A stretch of 43,065 nucleotides of DNA from Terriglobia bacterium (GTDB lineage: Bacteria > Acidobacteriota > Terriglobia > Bryobacterales > Bryobacteraceae). The notes under the pieces were generated by a model. It made no database searches. It was not told where the DNA came from and was given only the letters and a program-made list of their open reading frames with translations. Within the stretch, counting starts at the first letter, position 1. Each line of letters starts with the position of its first letter. The stretch covers positions 1 through 43,065 of the forward strand of contig JAIQFN010000051.1 in the NCBI GenBank assembly GCA_020073265.1. Reading direction: 5' to 3'. Of the stretch, positions 25,038-34,072 are shown piece after piece. The position numbers were made by a program, and so were the translations under genes.

Positions 25038-26153
25038 TCAGTCGCCTGGCAGCGCCTTCGGTTCGCTGATGTATTCCGCCGGCAACTCTCCGGTGAGCGT
25101 CTTCAGCCAGGCGACGATCACGCGCTTCTCGTCCGGCAGCAACTCCACTCCTAACTGGTACCGCGCCATCCGCGTAACCGCTTCCTCCAGCGTCGCCACT
25201 TTGCCGTTGTGAAAATATGGCGCGGTCATCTCGACGTTGCGCAGTGACGGCACCTTGAACACCATCCGGTCGGAAGCCTGCCTGGTCACCTGGAAGCGGC
25301 CGAGGTCGCTGCGCTCCGGATAAGGCACCGCCTCCCCGAGCCGCTGGTAGGAATTCCCGCCGACGAAAGTGCCGGAATGACAACTGGCGCAACCGGAATG
25401 CATGAACCATTGGAACCCGGCGCGTTCCTCGGCCGTCAGCGCGTTTCCGTCGCCTTCCAGGAACCGGTCCCAGCGCGAGGGCGTGACCAGCTTTCTTTCA
25501 AAAGCGCCAATCGCATTGGCGATGTTGTCGAATGTCACGGGATCGGTTTCGCCCGGAAACGCGGCCTCGAACCGAGCCACATACTCGGGCACCGCGCGGA
25601 TAGCGGCCACCGCTGCCTTTTCAGACGGCATGGCCATTTCCACCGGATTCAGAATCGGTCCCTTGGCCTGGTCCTCAATCGTCGCCGCCCGGCCGTCCCA
25701 AAACTGCGCGAAATGACCGGCCGCGTTGTAGACCGTCGGGGAATTGCGGGTGCCGCGCTGGTTTTTGTGGCCAAGCGAAGTAGGCTGATGGTCCACGCCA
25801 TAGCTGGCCAAGTCGTGACAGCTATTGCACGAAAGCTGGCCGCTGGCCGAGAGCCGTCTCTCGAAGTACAGCAGGCGCCCGAGTTCCACTTTGGCCGGAG
25901 TGATGGGATTCGATTCTGAGTCGATCTCGGCCGGCAGCGCCCGGAATTCGCCCAGTATCGGCATGCCGGCCATCCGCATGCCGCCCATCTGCATGCCGCT
26001 CATGCGATGCTCGCCCTGCTGCATGTCCATTCCCATGCGGCAACTGTGCGGCGGCGGGCCGGGCCGTTGATCGATGTCGTGATTGGCTACCGCGATCGGA
26101 ACGGCCAGAATTCCAGCCAGCGCCGGAAAACAAAACACAGCCATGCGCCTCAT
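25038..26153 (-). CDS. MauG/diheme cytochrome c peroxidase family protein with Met/His-rich N-terminus
   Basis: Predicted 371-residue exported diheme protein. A signal peptide (RRMAVFCFPALAGILAVPIA) is followed by a Met/His-rich segment (DMQQGEHRMSGMQMGGMRMA) that looks like a copper-binding region. Two heme sites follow, CNSCH and CASCH, with family stretches SPTVYNAAGHFAQFWDGRA, ILNPVEMAMP, AIGAFERKLVTPSRWDRFL and VPSLRNVEMTAPYFHNG. The family reduces H2O2 or performs long-range protein oxidation. The start is the ATG at 26153 after a perfect AGGAGA; 11 extra residues upstream are rejected. It stands alone on the minus strand, convergent with comEC. Confidence 0.92.
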   Translation of the reverse strand: MRRMAVFCFPALAGILAVPIAVANHDIDQRPGPPPHSCRMGMDMQQGEHRMSGMQMGGMRMAGMPILGEFRALPAEIDSESNPITPAKVELGRLLYFERRLSASGQLSCNSCHDLASYGVDHQPTSLGHKNQRGTRNSPTVYNAAGHFAQFWDGRAATIEDQAKGPILNPVEMAMPSEKAAVAAIRAVPEYVARFEAAFPGETDPVTFDNIANAIGAFERKLVTPSRWDRFLEGDGNALTAEERAGFQWFMHSGCASCHSGTFVGGNSYQRLGEAVPYPERSDLGRFQVTRQASDRMVFKVPSLRNVEMTAPYFHNGKVATLEEAVTRMARYQLGVELLPDEKRVIVAWLKTLTGELPAEYISEPKALPGD

Positions 26154-26330
26154 AGAATTCTCCTCAGCGACGCTGATAGCATGCATCTCGCCGTCAGCGC
26201 TGGCGCTACTCTGGCTGTATTTTCAATCAGCTTCGGGAAACGTAGAGTGGTATAGGCTCATTCCGCGCTGTGTGATACTGTGCCGTTTCGCGCAGGTTGG
26301 CAACCGCGTAGCCGCCCGAACCCGGGTTCG

Positions 26331-27197
26331 CTAGGGCGCGATGGCTCTCGCAAGCCCGACGGATTCTTTGTTCCCCCAATCCTCGCGCGGCTCGGCTGCG
26401 GCTCGGGCAAACATCCACAACCGGACGCGCTCGCGATCCACGCCTGCCAGATCCGCGACGCACCCGATCGTCCCGGCCGCGTCCGCGCGCAGTCGCGCTC
26501 CACAATTGAACAGGTGCTGCGTCGCGTCATAAGCCGGATCCCCGACGAATGGCTTGGGGTCGATGACCAGCCATGGCTCCCGCTGCGACCGCAGAACATT
26601 GCCGGCGTGCAGATCGGTCGCCAGCAACACGGCGGTCGTCGCACTGCGCGGCAACTCTTGAAATAGGGCCAGACCTTGACGGACTAGCCCTGCATCGGGC
26701 CAGCGTTTGACGTCGGCCGTTGTCTCGCGACTCCAATGTTCCATCAAAGCCGACAATGGACGGAACGGATGCGGCGCCGAAGGCGTACGCCACAGCCGGC
26801 GGAGCAGCCTTGCGATCACCACATCCTGCTCGATCTCCGGCAGCGCGCGCAGCGCCGTCCCTGGCTCGCAACGCTCCAGCAGCATGGCGCCAAGCTCATC
26901 GTCCGCCTCAAGGAGCCGCACCACCGGGTCCCCGTCCCAGAAGCGCAATCCTTGGAGTTCGTGCTCGGCTTCCAGGTGCGGCATGCCGAGCTTCAGCACC
27001 GCCGAAGTTCCGTCCGCGAGCCCCACCGGCGCTACCCACGCACAGCTCACGTCTTCGCCCTCGAACGGCGGACCGATCGATAGCGACCATCGGCGCTCCA
27101 GGTCTCGCAAGGCGTCCGGCAACCGGTCGAGCCATGCGCTCCGTTCAAACGTTTTGCGGCAGTTGGCCGCCAGCCGGCCCGGGATTCTCAACGCCAT
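26331..27197 (-). CDS. Aminoglycoside/hydroxyurea phosphotransferase-like kinase (APH(6) family)
   Basis: Predicted 288-residue small-molecule kinase of the APH(6)/hydroxyurea-phosphotransferase group. The N-lobe lysine is in GTSAVLKLGMPHLEAEHE. The catalytic loop is LLATDLHAGNVL, with the expected Asp and Asn, followed by the metal-binding VIDPKPFVGDPAYD. Length and motifs match streptomycin 6-kinases, but many chromosomal members have no resistance role, so the natural substrate is unknown. Its ATG lies two bases beyond the stop codon of the MoaD-like gene, which itself overlaps the BNR-protein gene, so it is the third gene of a compact operon. That setting argues for a metabolic rather than a resistance function. 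Confidence 0.82.
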   Translation of the reverse strand: MALRIPGRLAANCRKTFERSAWLDRLPDALRDLERRWSLSIGPPFEGEDVSCAWVAPVGLADGTSAVLKLGMPHLEAEHELQGLRFWDGDPVVRLLEADDELGAMLLERCEPGTALRALPEIEQDVVIARLLRRLWRTPSAPHPFRPLSALMEHWSRETTADVKRWPDAGLVRQGLALFQELPRSATTAVLLATDLHAGNVLRSQREPWLVIDPKPFVGDPAYDATQHLFNCGARLRADAAGTIGCVADLAGVDRERVRLWMFARAAAEPREDWGNKESVGLARAIAP

Positions 27198-27199
27198 AC

Positions 27200-27496
27200 C
27201 TACCCGCCGGCGATCGCGGCCAGAATAATGAACGGCTCCGCTCCCGACAACACTGCGTCCGGCAGCGGCGTGTCCGGCAGCTCATGCGACAGATCCTCCG
27301 CGCAGGCGAAGAACCGCAGGAACGGCCGGTGCTCCCGCGTGACGTGATCCCGGATGGTTCCGCGCAGCATCGGATACGACCGCTCCAGCGCGTCGATAAC
27401 GGAGCGCGGCGTGGCTTGACCATCCACGTCCAGCATCACCTCGCCATTCACACGCGCCAGCGTTCGCAGATGCTGCGGAAGCACCACCCGGATCAT
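27200..27496 (-). CDS. MoaD/ThiS-family sulfur-carrier-like protein
   Basis: Predicted 98-residue ubiquitin-fold protein. It opens with [20 protein letters not shown], has the [15 protein letters not shown] helix typical of MoaD/ThiS, and ends in the diagnostic C-terminal Gly-Gly (AAIAGG), where an adenylate/thiocarboxylate would form. No activating E1-like enzyme (MoeB/ThiF) is nearby. Its ATG overlaps the BNR gene's TGA (ATGA at 27493-27496), so expression is coupled. Whether it serves molybdopterin, thiamin or another sulfur-transfer path cannot be told; linkage to a BNR protein argues for a dedicated carrier. A longer frame through this region from 28666 is a shadow of the BNR gene. Confidence 0.82.
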   Translation of the reverse strand: MIRVVLPQHLRTLARVNGEVMLDVDGQATPRSVIDALERSYPMLRGTIRDHVTREHRPFLRFFACAEDLSHELPDTPLPDAVLSGAEPFIILAAIAGG

Positions 27497-28620
27497 GACA
27501 GCGTCTGCACCTCCACCGAAAGCACTGCCGGAAGATCCCGGACAATCGGCGTCCAACAATCGCCTGCATCGGCGGAAGCGTACACCTGCCCGCCGGTGGT
27601 TCCGAAATACACGCCGCACTTGTCGAGCGAATCCACCGCCATCGCGTCGCGCAGCACGTTCACATAGCAGTCGCGCTCGGGCAGCCCCTTCGAAAGCTCC
27701 TCCCACTCGTTCCCGCCCGTCCGGCTGCGGTACACGCGCAGCTTTCCATCCGGCGGAAAATGCTCCCCATCGCTCTTGATCGGGACCACGTAGATGGTCT
27801 CCGGCTCGTGCGCGTGAACGTCGATCACGAACCCGAAGTCGGTCGGCAGGTTTCCACTCACCTCGTGCCACGAATCGCCGGCGTCGTCGCTGCGCATCAC
27901 ATCCCAATGCTTCTGCATGAACAACACCGACGGGCGCGACCGGTGCATCGCGATGCGGTGCACGCAGTGACCCACTTCGGCGGTCGGATCGGGAATGTAC
28001 AGCGAATGCAAGCCGTTGTTGATCGGACGCCATGTCTTGCCGCCGTCGTCGGTTCGAAACGCGCCCGCCGCCGAGATAGCGATGAAGATCCGCGCGGGGT
28101 CGCTCGGATCCAGAAGAATCGTGTGCAGGCACATCCCGCCGGCGCCCGGCTGCCAGCGCGGTCCCGAGCCATGGCCGCGCAGCCCGGCCAGCTCCTGCCA
28201 CGATTTTCCGCCGTCGCCCGAGCGGAACATCGCGGCGTCTTCCACTCCCGCGTACACCGTGTCCGGATCCGTGAGCGACGGCTCCAGATGCCACACTCGT
28301 TTGAACTCCCAAGGGCGCAGCGTTCCGTCGTACCACTGGTGCGTGCCGGGGACGCCGTCGTACACGAACTTGTTGTCCACCGGCTCCCAGGTCTTGCCGC
28401 CATCGTCGGACCTCTGGATCAACTGCCCGTGCCAGCCGCTGGACTGCGATGCATACAACCGGTTCGGATCCGCCGGCGATCCCTTGACGTGATAAATCTC
28501 CCAGCCCGCGAAGTGCGGACCGCTGATGTCCCACCGTTCGCGCTTTCCGTCCGACGTCAGAACGAACGCGCCCTTGCGCGTCCCCACCAGTACTCTTACA
28601 CCGCTCGCTTTGTTTGGCAT
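27493..28620 (-). CDS. BNR/Asp-box repeat beta-propeller protein (sialidase/WD40-like, no signal peptide)
   Basis: Predicted 375-residue beta-propeller. At least five Asp-box motifs are visible: [32 protein letters not shown] and SADAGDCW, spaced about 50-75 residues apart. The start [20 protein letters not shown] and the [20 protein letters not shown] stretch are typical of 'exo-alpha-sialidase-like' proteins that lack sialidase catalytic residues. No signal peptide is seen, so it is probably cytoplasmic. The start is the ATG at 28620 after GGGGGAA. It is the first gene of a tight three-gene operon with a MoaD/ThiS-like carrier and an APH-like kinase. Confidence 0.85.
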   Translation of the reverse strand: MPNKASGVRVLVGTRKGAFVLTSDGKRERWDISGPHFAGWEIYHVKGSPADPNRLYASQSSGWHGQLIQRSDDGGKTWEPVDNKFVYDGVPGTHQWYDGTLRPWEFKRVWHLEPSLTDPDTVYAGVEDAAMFRSGDGGKSWQELAGLRGHGSGPRWQPGAGGMCLHTILLDPSDPARIFIAISAAGAFRTDDGGKTWRPINNGLHSLYIPDPTAEVGHCVHRIAMHRSRPSVLFMQKHWDVMRSDDAGDSWHEVSGNLPTDFGFVIDVHAHEPETIYVVPIKSDGEHFPPDGKLRVYRSRTGGNEWEELSKGLPERDCYVNVLRDAMAVDSLDKCGVYFGTTGGQVYASADAGDCWTPIVRDLPAVLSVEVQTLS

Positions 28621-28745
28621 GCGTTCCCCCAACAGTGAGACGATCGGCTGCTACCCGATTCGACATCCCACCTGAAATAATTTACCATCGGTGCACACAC
28701 TGGAACGCCGGTCAGGCCGTCGAGCAACTTTACCGCTTCGAGCCG

Positions 28746-29612
28746 CTAAAACCAATCGAACTTCTTGAGCACGATGAGCAGGCCCAGCGTCGCCACCAGC
28801 ATGAGGCCGAACGCTATTTCACTGCCATAGGGCGAATTGATCCACGGCAGGCCCTTCGTGTTCATACCGTAAATGCCGGAGATCACGATCGACGGAAGCG
28901 CCACGGTCCCTAGCACCGTGAGCACCTTCATCACCTGGTTGGTGCGATTGGCGACGCTCGAAAGGTACACGTCCATCGCTCCGCTCAGCAGATCGCGCTG
29001 CATTTCAACCGTGTCCATGTTGCGAGCCAGGTGATCGTAGACGTCGCGCAGGAATGGCCAAAGATCGCGCTGGATCAATTCGGTCTCCAACCGCTGGAGG
29101 TGGCTCGCGACGTCGCGCATGTTGCCAAGATGCCGCCGCAGTTCCACCAAGCCGCGCTTGGACTCGAAAATACTCTGCAACGTCACCGGCGACGGCTTCT
29201 CCAGAACCGTGTCCTCGATGCGGTCGATGGTCTCGTTGAACCAATCCAGCACCGGCGCGTACGCGTCCACCACGCCGTCGGCGACTCGGTAGAAGAGCTG
29301 GTCCGGGCGCGAGTGATCGCTGGCCGCCCGCAGTTGATCCAGCGAGGTCCGCACCGCCGGGCACTCGCCCTCTTGAACGGTGATCAGGTAATCGCGGCCC
29401 AGGAACAGATCCAGGTCTGTAACGTACAACTCGCCGCTATCGGCGACGTGCACCGGCTTCAGCACCACGAAGATGTAGCCCGCGCCTTCTTCAACCTTGG
29501 CGCGCTGGCCTCGATGCCGGCAATCCTCGACATGCAGCGGGTGAAGATGAAAGCGCTCAGCCAGGACGTCCAGCTCGGGATCATTGGAGTCCCGCAGGTC
29601 ATGCCAGATCAC
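28746..29612 (-). CDS. corA: CorA-type magnesium/divalent metal channel
   Basis: Predicted 288-residue CorA-family transporter. The cytoplasmic funnel domain holds FHLHPLHVEDCRHRGQRAKV, DLDLFLGRDYLITVQEGECP and the long stalk helix (LRRHLGNMRDVASHLQRLE). Two C-terminal membrane helices carry the signature GMN in ISGIYGMNTKG, and the chain ends in a basic/aromatic tail (LKKFDWF). CorA pentamers let Mg2+ (also Co2+ or Ni2+) enter the cell. The start is GTG at 29612, supported by CGGAG six bases upstream and a TATAAT box. The frame extends to 29726 without family resemblance. Confidence 0.93.
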   Translation of the reverse strand: MIWHDLRDSNDPELDVLAERFHLHPLHVEDCRHRGQRAKVEEGAGYIFVVLKPVHVADSGELYVTDLDLFLGRDYLITVQEGECPAVRTSLDQLRAASDHSRPDQLFYRVADGVVDAYAPVLDWFNETIDRIEDTVLEKPSPVTLQSIFESKRGLVELRRHLGNMRDVASHLQRLETELIQRDLWPFLRDVYDHLARNMDTVEMQRDLLSGAMDVYLSSVANRTNQVMKVLTVLGTVALPSIVISGIYGMNTKGLPWINSPYGSEIAFGLMLVATLGLLIVLKKFDWF

Positions 29613-29630
29613 AGTAGCTCCGCACGATTG

Positions 29631-29636
29631 ATTATA
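29631..29636 (-). promoter_or_regulatory. -10 box (TATAAT) of corA
   Basis: A perfect TATAAT lies 18 nt upstream of the chosen GTG start, with TGCA directly before it (near an extended -10). No good -35 is visible. The interval 29613-29900 otherwise holds only an unsupported 72-codon frame. Confidence 0.4.
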
Positions 29637-29900
29637 TGCAGCAGCGCAATCCAGCGACGCTACCGCACGATTCCATCCGCTGACAGGCGGGCCACCACGG
29701 CTCCACCAGGTGCATCTACGAGGCATACGACGAGGGCGCCGAAAGCGGATTCGTAGAACGCCACGCGGACGTGATGTCGCCGACGAGTTGATCTGAGCAC
29801 GGCGTTCGCGCCACCGTCACATCCGTGGTTTGCGCGTGAGTGCGGCAGCGTCGTCGGCCTCGCGATCATCCGTGACAATTGCGGAAACGTGTTGCGGAAC

Positions 29901-31814
29901 TTACGTGGCCTTGCGATCTCGAGCCGATGCCAGCACCCGCTGGAAGACCTCGCTCACCTCAGCGATCCTCCACGGCTTCGGAATCACGTCGTCAAAGCCG
30001 TACTTGCGGTAATCCGACATGATTGGCGCATCCGAATAGCCGCTGGAGACTATCAGCTTCACCGGCGGGTCCAGCTCTCTCAGTCTGGCGGCCGCTTCAA
30101 TGCCTCCCATCCCGCCGCTCACGGTCAAGTCCAGCAGAACGGCATCGAAACCGCGCCCGAAGGCTTTCGCGTCTTCACACAAAGCGATTGCTTCGGCGCC
30201 GTCCCGGGCCGTCTGGACTTCGTAGCCCAGGTTCGTCAGAACGGCTTTCAGCAGCACCCGGAGACCGTCGTCGTCGTCCATGATCAGCAGCCGCTCCGTG
30301 CCGGTTCGTATCTCGCTCGAAATCGGAGCCTGCGGCGCCGGACTCTCTTCGGAGGCCGGCAGATCGATGGTGAATACTGTTCCGTGCCCGGGTCTCGATT
30401 CCGCCGAAAGACTGCCGCCGTGCTTGGCGACGATAGCATAGGACGTCGCCAGGCCCAGGCCGCGCCCGCCGGGTTTGGTAGTGAAGTATGGGTCGAAGAT
30501 ACGAGGAAGAACATCGACGGGTATTCCACTCCCATAGTCCCGTATGGAAATCCGCACCCGAGTGTCGGCTCGCTGAGCGCCCGCCAGGACCACGTTCTCC
30601 GCGCGAACCTCGATGATTCCGCCTTCCGGCATGGCCTGCCGCGCGTTGAGCAGAATGTTATGGAGCACCTGGCCGATCTGGCCCGGATCCACCTCGGCAC
30701 AGCGTAGATCCTCCGCAATGCTCACCTCGATGCTGGTCTGCGCGCCGGCCCGTGCCAGGTCCACCGCGTCCGTCACCAGTTTGGCTACGGAAACCAGGTG
30801 GCGGACGGGGACCCCGCCTTTCGCGAAGGTCAGCAATTGAGACGACAGCAGCGCCGCCCGTTGACAGGCGCTCGCCGTTCGGTCGAGTATGGCCCGAACC
30901 GGCTGGTTCCGCCCCAACTGCATCTTGGCCATCTCCACGTTGCCTTGCACCACGGTCAGAAAATTGTTGAAGTCGTGCGCGATGCCGCCGGCCAGAACTC
31001 CCAGCGATTCCAGTTTGCGCGCCCGCAGCAGCTCCTCTTCTATCAGCTCGCGCTGCCTGATCTCATCCCTGAGCCGCTCGGTCGACCGCTGCAGCTCGGC
31101 CGTGCGCTCTTGAACCCGAACCTCCAGTTGCTCGTTCAAAGCCTCGGTATTGCGTTTCTCGATTTGCAGATCCTCCACCAGATCCTGATTTTCGAACTTT
31201 AGATTCAGGGATGAAACGATGGTTTGATGGATTCGCCGGGTGGTGATCAAGGTGGCAACGACAAAAATCCCGGCCAGCAACCCCATTTCAAGGTGGGCCT
31301 CATCGCCTTGCAGCATCAGGCGCACGGCCGGTGCGATGCCGGTTGGAACCATGAACGCGAGAAAGGCCTCGGGACGCGGCGCCAGCAGGGAAGCCGCGCC
31401 CAGCATCATTCCGCCCAGAATGAAGACCAGAAACATTTGACCCGCGAGATGGTCTGCTGGGTATAGCAAGAATCCGGCCGCGCCCCAACCTGCTCCGGCC
31501 AGGCCCGCGCCAATGGTGAATGTCGTGCCCCACCTGCTGGTCTCCAGGCTCCACGGCGCTGCGCGCCAATAGCGGCGTGCCAGCATGAACCTCGCCACCG
31601 CTATCAGAAACGTGTACAGGCCCCAAACAATGATGCTCAGATGCGGAACGACACCCCATTGAAGACGCGCCAGGACTGTCGCGGCCACCAGCGTGACCAC
31701 GCCACCAACATTCACATTGCTGTACAGCAGTCGAACCTGCGCGGCTCGGATCTGTCGACTTCGGGAGTCTCCCTGGAGGTGCGCTGCCTCGGCCGGTGAA
31801 AAGTTCGCGGGCAT
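29901..31814 (-). CDS. Membrane-bound hybrid sensor histidine kinase with receiver domain
   Basis: Predicted 637-residue hybrid kinase. The N-terminal sensor has about six membrane helices (residues ~30-205, e.g. GGVVTLVAATVLARL and MFLVFILGGMMLGAASLL) and no large extracellular domain. A coiled coil (about 210-265) leads to the dimerisation domain with phospho-acceptor His280 in LGVLAGGIAHDFNNFLTVVQ. The ATPase domain has DYGSGIPVDVLPRIFDPYFT and GRGLGLATSYAIV. A C-terminal receiver shows the acidic triad (IMDDDDG), phospho-acceptor Asp562 in VLLDLTVSGGMGG and the switch Lys in VIPKPW. Thus the phosphate may pass internally. No partner regulator is adjacent. The start is the ATG at 31814; a weak upstream GTG is possible. 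Confidence 0.93.
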   Translation of the reverse strand: MPANFSPAEAAHLQGDSRSRQIRAAQVRLLYSNVNVGGVVTLVAATVLARLQWGVVPHLSIIVWGLYTFLIAVARFMLARRYWRAAPWSLETSRWGTTFTIGAGLAGAGWGAAGFLLYPADHLAGQMFLVFILGGMMLGAASLLAPRPEAFLAFMVPTGIAPAVRLMLQGDEAHLEMGLLAGIFVVATLITTRRIHQTIVSSLNLKFENQDLVEDLQIEKRNTEALNEQLEVRVQERTAELQRSTERLRDEIRQRELIEEELLRARKLESLGVLAGGIAHDFNNFLTVVQGNVEMAKMQLGRNQPVRAILDRTASACQRAALLSSQLLTFAKGGVPVRHLVSVAKLVTDAVDLARAGAQTSIEVSIAEDLRCAEVDPGQIGQVLHNILLNARQAMPEGGIIEVRAENVVLAGAQRADTRVRISIRDYGSGIPVDVLPRIFDPYFTTKPGGRGLGLATSYAIVAKHGGSLSAESRPGHGTVFTIDLPASEESPAPQAPISSEIRTGTERLLIMDDDDGLRVLLKAVLTNLGYEVQTARDGAEAIALCEDAKAFGRGFDAVLLDLTVSGGMGGIEAAARLRELDPPVKLIVSSGYSDAPIMSDYRKYGFDDVIPKPWRIAEVSEVFQRVLASARDRKAT

Positions 31815-31829
31815 GGGGACACCGTGTAT

Positions 31830-31845
31830 TGTTGGTGTATCAACA
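31830..31845. promoter_or_regulatory. Short palindrome upstream of the hybrid kinase
   Basis: TGTTGGTGTATCAACA has 5-bp arms (TGTTG/CAACA) around a 6-nt centre and sits 15 nt from the kinase start. On the minus strand it overlaps a TTGTGA-like -35 zone, so it could be an operator. The rest of 31846-32038 shows nothing else convincing, apart from an 8-bp TGGTTTGA/TCAAACCA palindrome at 32029-32046 over the next gene's stop codon. Confidence 0.25.
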
Positions 31846-32038
31846 CTATCACAAAATTCGCCCGCTGAATCCTCCGCGTGCGGCAGCGCTCTCGGACGGT
31901 GTCCGGCGGACCAGGCGGCCGTATCGGGACCGCGAGCGGAACAAGTGCGGAATGCCGGCGATACGGGCGCCGCGGATGTCCTTGCCAGAATCGCCGCGGC
32001 AGCATCGATGCAGCCGGCTGCCAACTGTTGGTTTGATG

Positions 32039-32653
32039 TCAAACCAGTAACGCTACAAAACCGGTTACCACCAGTGCGATGGCCCATACCAGGTCCAGGT
32101 TGAACCACGACCGGCGCAGCATTGCCAGGCCGAATTTCTGATAGACGAGCAAGGCCACCGCTGCGGTCACGGTGAAGTATCCCAGCGTGTGCACTAGAGT
32201 GGCCCAGACGCCGCTGACGCCGTGGGCTGCGGCGAGGTGATGCGCATGCGGCCCCGCCAGCACCACCGGCAGCACCATCAGGCCAGCGCCGTGCGCGGAC
32301 GCCATCAGAAACGACCAGATGGTGAGGTCGCGAAAGCCTACTTGCATGCCGCCCCAGCGGAAGTGCCGGCTGCGAATCAGCTTGTACACGCCCAGCCCCA
32401 CCAGCGTGACGGCCACGCCGATGCGGATGTACGTTAGCGGCAGCGCCATCTGCACCAATCCAGCAACCAGAACCACCACGCCGATGGAGAGAGCGTGGCC
32501 CAGGGCGATGGGCGGCAGCGACCACGCCACGGCTCGCGCGCGATGCTCTTGCATGCCGCGAGCCACCGCGAACAACCACCCCATTCCGGGATTGATGCCG
32601 TGATAGGCCCCCAGCAAAAAGAGCGTGGACCAGATTGCTAATTCTCCGCTCAT
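32039..32653 (-). CDS. Polytopic membrane protein, NicO/UreH-like
   Basis: Predicted 204-residue protein with about six membrane helices (WSTLFLLGAYHG; ALGHALSIGVVVLVAG; IGVAVTLVGLGVYKLI; FLMASAHGAGLMVLPVVLAG; LVHTLGYFTVTAAVALLV; AIALVVTGFVALLV). The histidine motif GAYHGINPGMGW near the start and several intramembrane His residues recall NicO/UreH-type metal transporters or the TauE/LysE-like fold, but I cannot assign it with certainty. A GAGGGAAC ribosome site precedes the ATG at 32653. It follows the methanethiol oxidase gene by 7 nt, so it is co-transcribed and could supply copper or export a sulfur compound (inference). Confidence 0.65.
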   Translation of the reverse strand: MSGELAIWSTLFLLGAYHGINPGMGWLFAVARGMQEHRARAVAWSLPPIALGHALSIGVVVLVAGLVQMALPLTYIRIGVAVTLVGLGVYKLIRSRHFRWGGMQVGFRDLTIWSFLMASAHGAGLMVLPVVLAGPHAHHLAAAHGVSGVWATLVHTLGYFTVTAAVALLVYQKFGLAMLRRSWFNLDLVWAIALVVTGFVALLV

Positions 32654-32660
32654 TGTTCCC

Positions 32661-34055
32661 TCACGCGTAACAGTAGGAGTCTGACGAAGCGTCGCCGCCT
32701 TCCAGACGGACCTGGTGACCGCGCAGCTCGCCGAAATCGACGAAGAACTTGGGATCGAGCTCCATGCCGCCTTCCGGTTTGGCGTCCAGCTTCACCATCC
32801 AGCTCCGGATGCCTTCCGGATAAAACTGAGCGTCCCACGGAGAATATAGAGAGTTGGTGAAGTAGATGCGCTTGCCGTCGCGGCTGAGCTCGACCATTTG
32901 CGGCGCGCCGTTTAACGGAGTCTTGGGCTGCTTGGGATGCGCGGCCTTGCGGACGATTCCACCCAGGTGCACCGATCCGGTCTTGCGCGGATGGAAAGGA
33001 TCGGTGACATCATATTGCAAAAACTCGCCGGTGCCAAAGCAGGAAACATACAGGAAGCGGTCGTCGAGAGAGAGATTGATGTCCGTGATAAAGGGCGGCA
33101 CGGCTTTAAATCCCTGGAGCAGCGGCGGTAAGGTGGCCGGATCGGCAGGCTCGGCGGGAATCTCGATCACTTTCTTGATCCCCCATTTTCCGTTGTCGCG
33201 ATACCAGACCCAGATCGACGCCGAGAGATCTTTCAGCGACACCACCACTCCGAGAAAACCGTAAGCGCGGGTGGGGTCGTGGGCCGGCCGCAGCTCCAGC
33301 GTCATCTGATACTCGGAGCCCAGATCGAGCGCCTGCTGATGACGGCGCTTGAGCAGATCCCAGATGTGCAGCTTGTGGCCGTAGCCGCCCTTCAGCAGAA
33401 TTTCCGGATTCACTCCCTGGTTCACCATGCCGGGTGTTCCCCATTCGCTAGTGATGATGGTGTCGAATCCCAGGTGCCACCAGAAGTCATACGCAAGTTC
33501 CTGAGGGCCGCGATCCAGCTCCCATTTCCCGAGTACATCGAAGCTCTCGTGATCCATCACGAAAATTCCGCCGGGACCGCCGCCGTCGGGAGCTCCCAGC
33601 GCGCTGACAAGGATTCCGTCGGGACCGCAATGAACCGTGTGCGGGGATGCGTATCCCGTACGCGCCGCCAACGTCTCCGGCTCAATTACCTTCACGATTT
33701 TCGGGTTGCGCGGATCCGGCTTGGTGTCGATGATATGGATGCGCGACGAATGGATGCCCGGCACCACCAGGTAGCGGCGTTCCACATGGGGATGCGGAGC
33801 GTGCGGGCAGAGACAGGCGCTGCATGCATTCCAGCCGAAATGATGCAACTCGTCGCCGGCGTTCGGCATGTCCACCTGGCCGACGATATGGCCGTAACCC
33901 GAGGATGCCGGATCGACGTCCACGACGCCCAATGCGTCGTGACGGCCGTTATTCTTTCCGTTGAGCATAGCCACGAACGCCAGCTTTTCCGCCGGCGCGG
34001 ACATGGCCATCTTGGGCGATGGGTAGAACGTGGGATCGGGGCGCCACATTGACAT
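32661..34055 (-). CDS. mtoX: Selenium-binding protein SBP56 / methanethiol oxidase
   Basis: Predicted 464-residue beta-propeller enzyme of the SBP56/SELENBP1 family, whose characterised members oxidise methanethiol to formaldehyde, H2S and H2O2 and use copper. Family marks are HHFGWNACSACLCPHAPHPH (Cys/His cluster), YLVVPGIHSSRIHIIDTKP, SPHTVHCGPDGILVSALGA, TIITSEWGTPGMV, FITDINLSLDDRFLYVSCFG and VELSRDGKRIYFTNSLYSPWD. The length fits (about 460-470). No signal peptide is apparent, unlike some periplasmic MtoX. The start is the ATG at 34055 with GGAGATATCAA before it. It lies 17 nt after a SAM methyltransferase gene and 7 nt before a membrane-protein gene. The activity is inferred from the family. 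Confidence 0.88.
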   Translation of the reverse strand: MSMWRPDPTFYPSPKMAMSAPAEKLAFVAMLNGKNNGRHDALGVVDVDPASSGYGHIVGQVDMPNAGDELHHFGWNACSACLCPHAPHPHVERRYLVVPGIHSSRIHIIDTKPDPRNPKIVKVIEPETLAARTGYASPHTVHCGPDGILVSALGAPDGGGPGGIFVMDHESFDVLGKWELDRGPQELAYDFWWHLGFDTIITSEWGTPGMVNQGVNPEILLKGGYGHKLHIWDLLKRRHQQALDLGSEYQMTLELRPAHDPTRAYGFLGVVVSLKDLSASIWVWYRDNGKWGIKKVIEIPAEPADPATLPPLLQGFKAVPPFITDINLSLDDRFLYVSCFGTGEFLQYDVTDPFHPRKTGSVHLGGIVRKAAHPKQPKTPLNGAPQMVELSRDGKRIYFTNSLYSPWDAQFYPEGIRSWMVKLDAKPEGGMELDPKFFVDFGELRGHQVRLEGGDASSDSYCYA

Positions 34056-34072
34056 TTGATATCTCCTCAGCC

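Noticed and set aside
26331-27197. Streptomycin resistance gene
   Set aside because: The motifs fit the APH(6) family, but operon context and missing evidence of transfer do not support a resistance call.
27497-28666. Long minus frame in front of the MoaD-like gene
   Set aside because: It is an out-of-frame shadow of the BNR-protein gene; only the last 98 codons are real.
29660-29878. 72-codon minus frame upstream of corA
   Set aside because: Partly plausible translation but no ribosome site or family, and it overlaps the corA promoter box.
31815-32579. N-terminal extension of the hybrid kinase frame
   Set aside because: It runs through the membrane-protein gene in another frame; sensor homology starts at the ATG at 31814.
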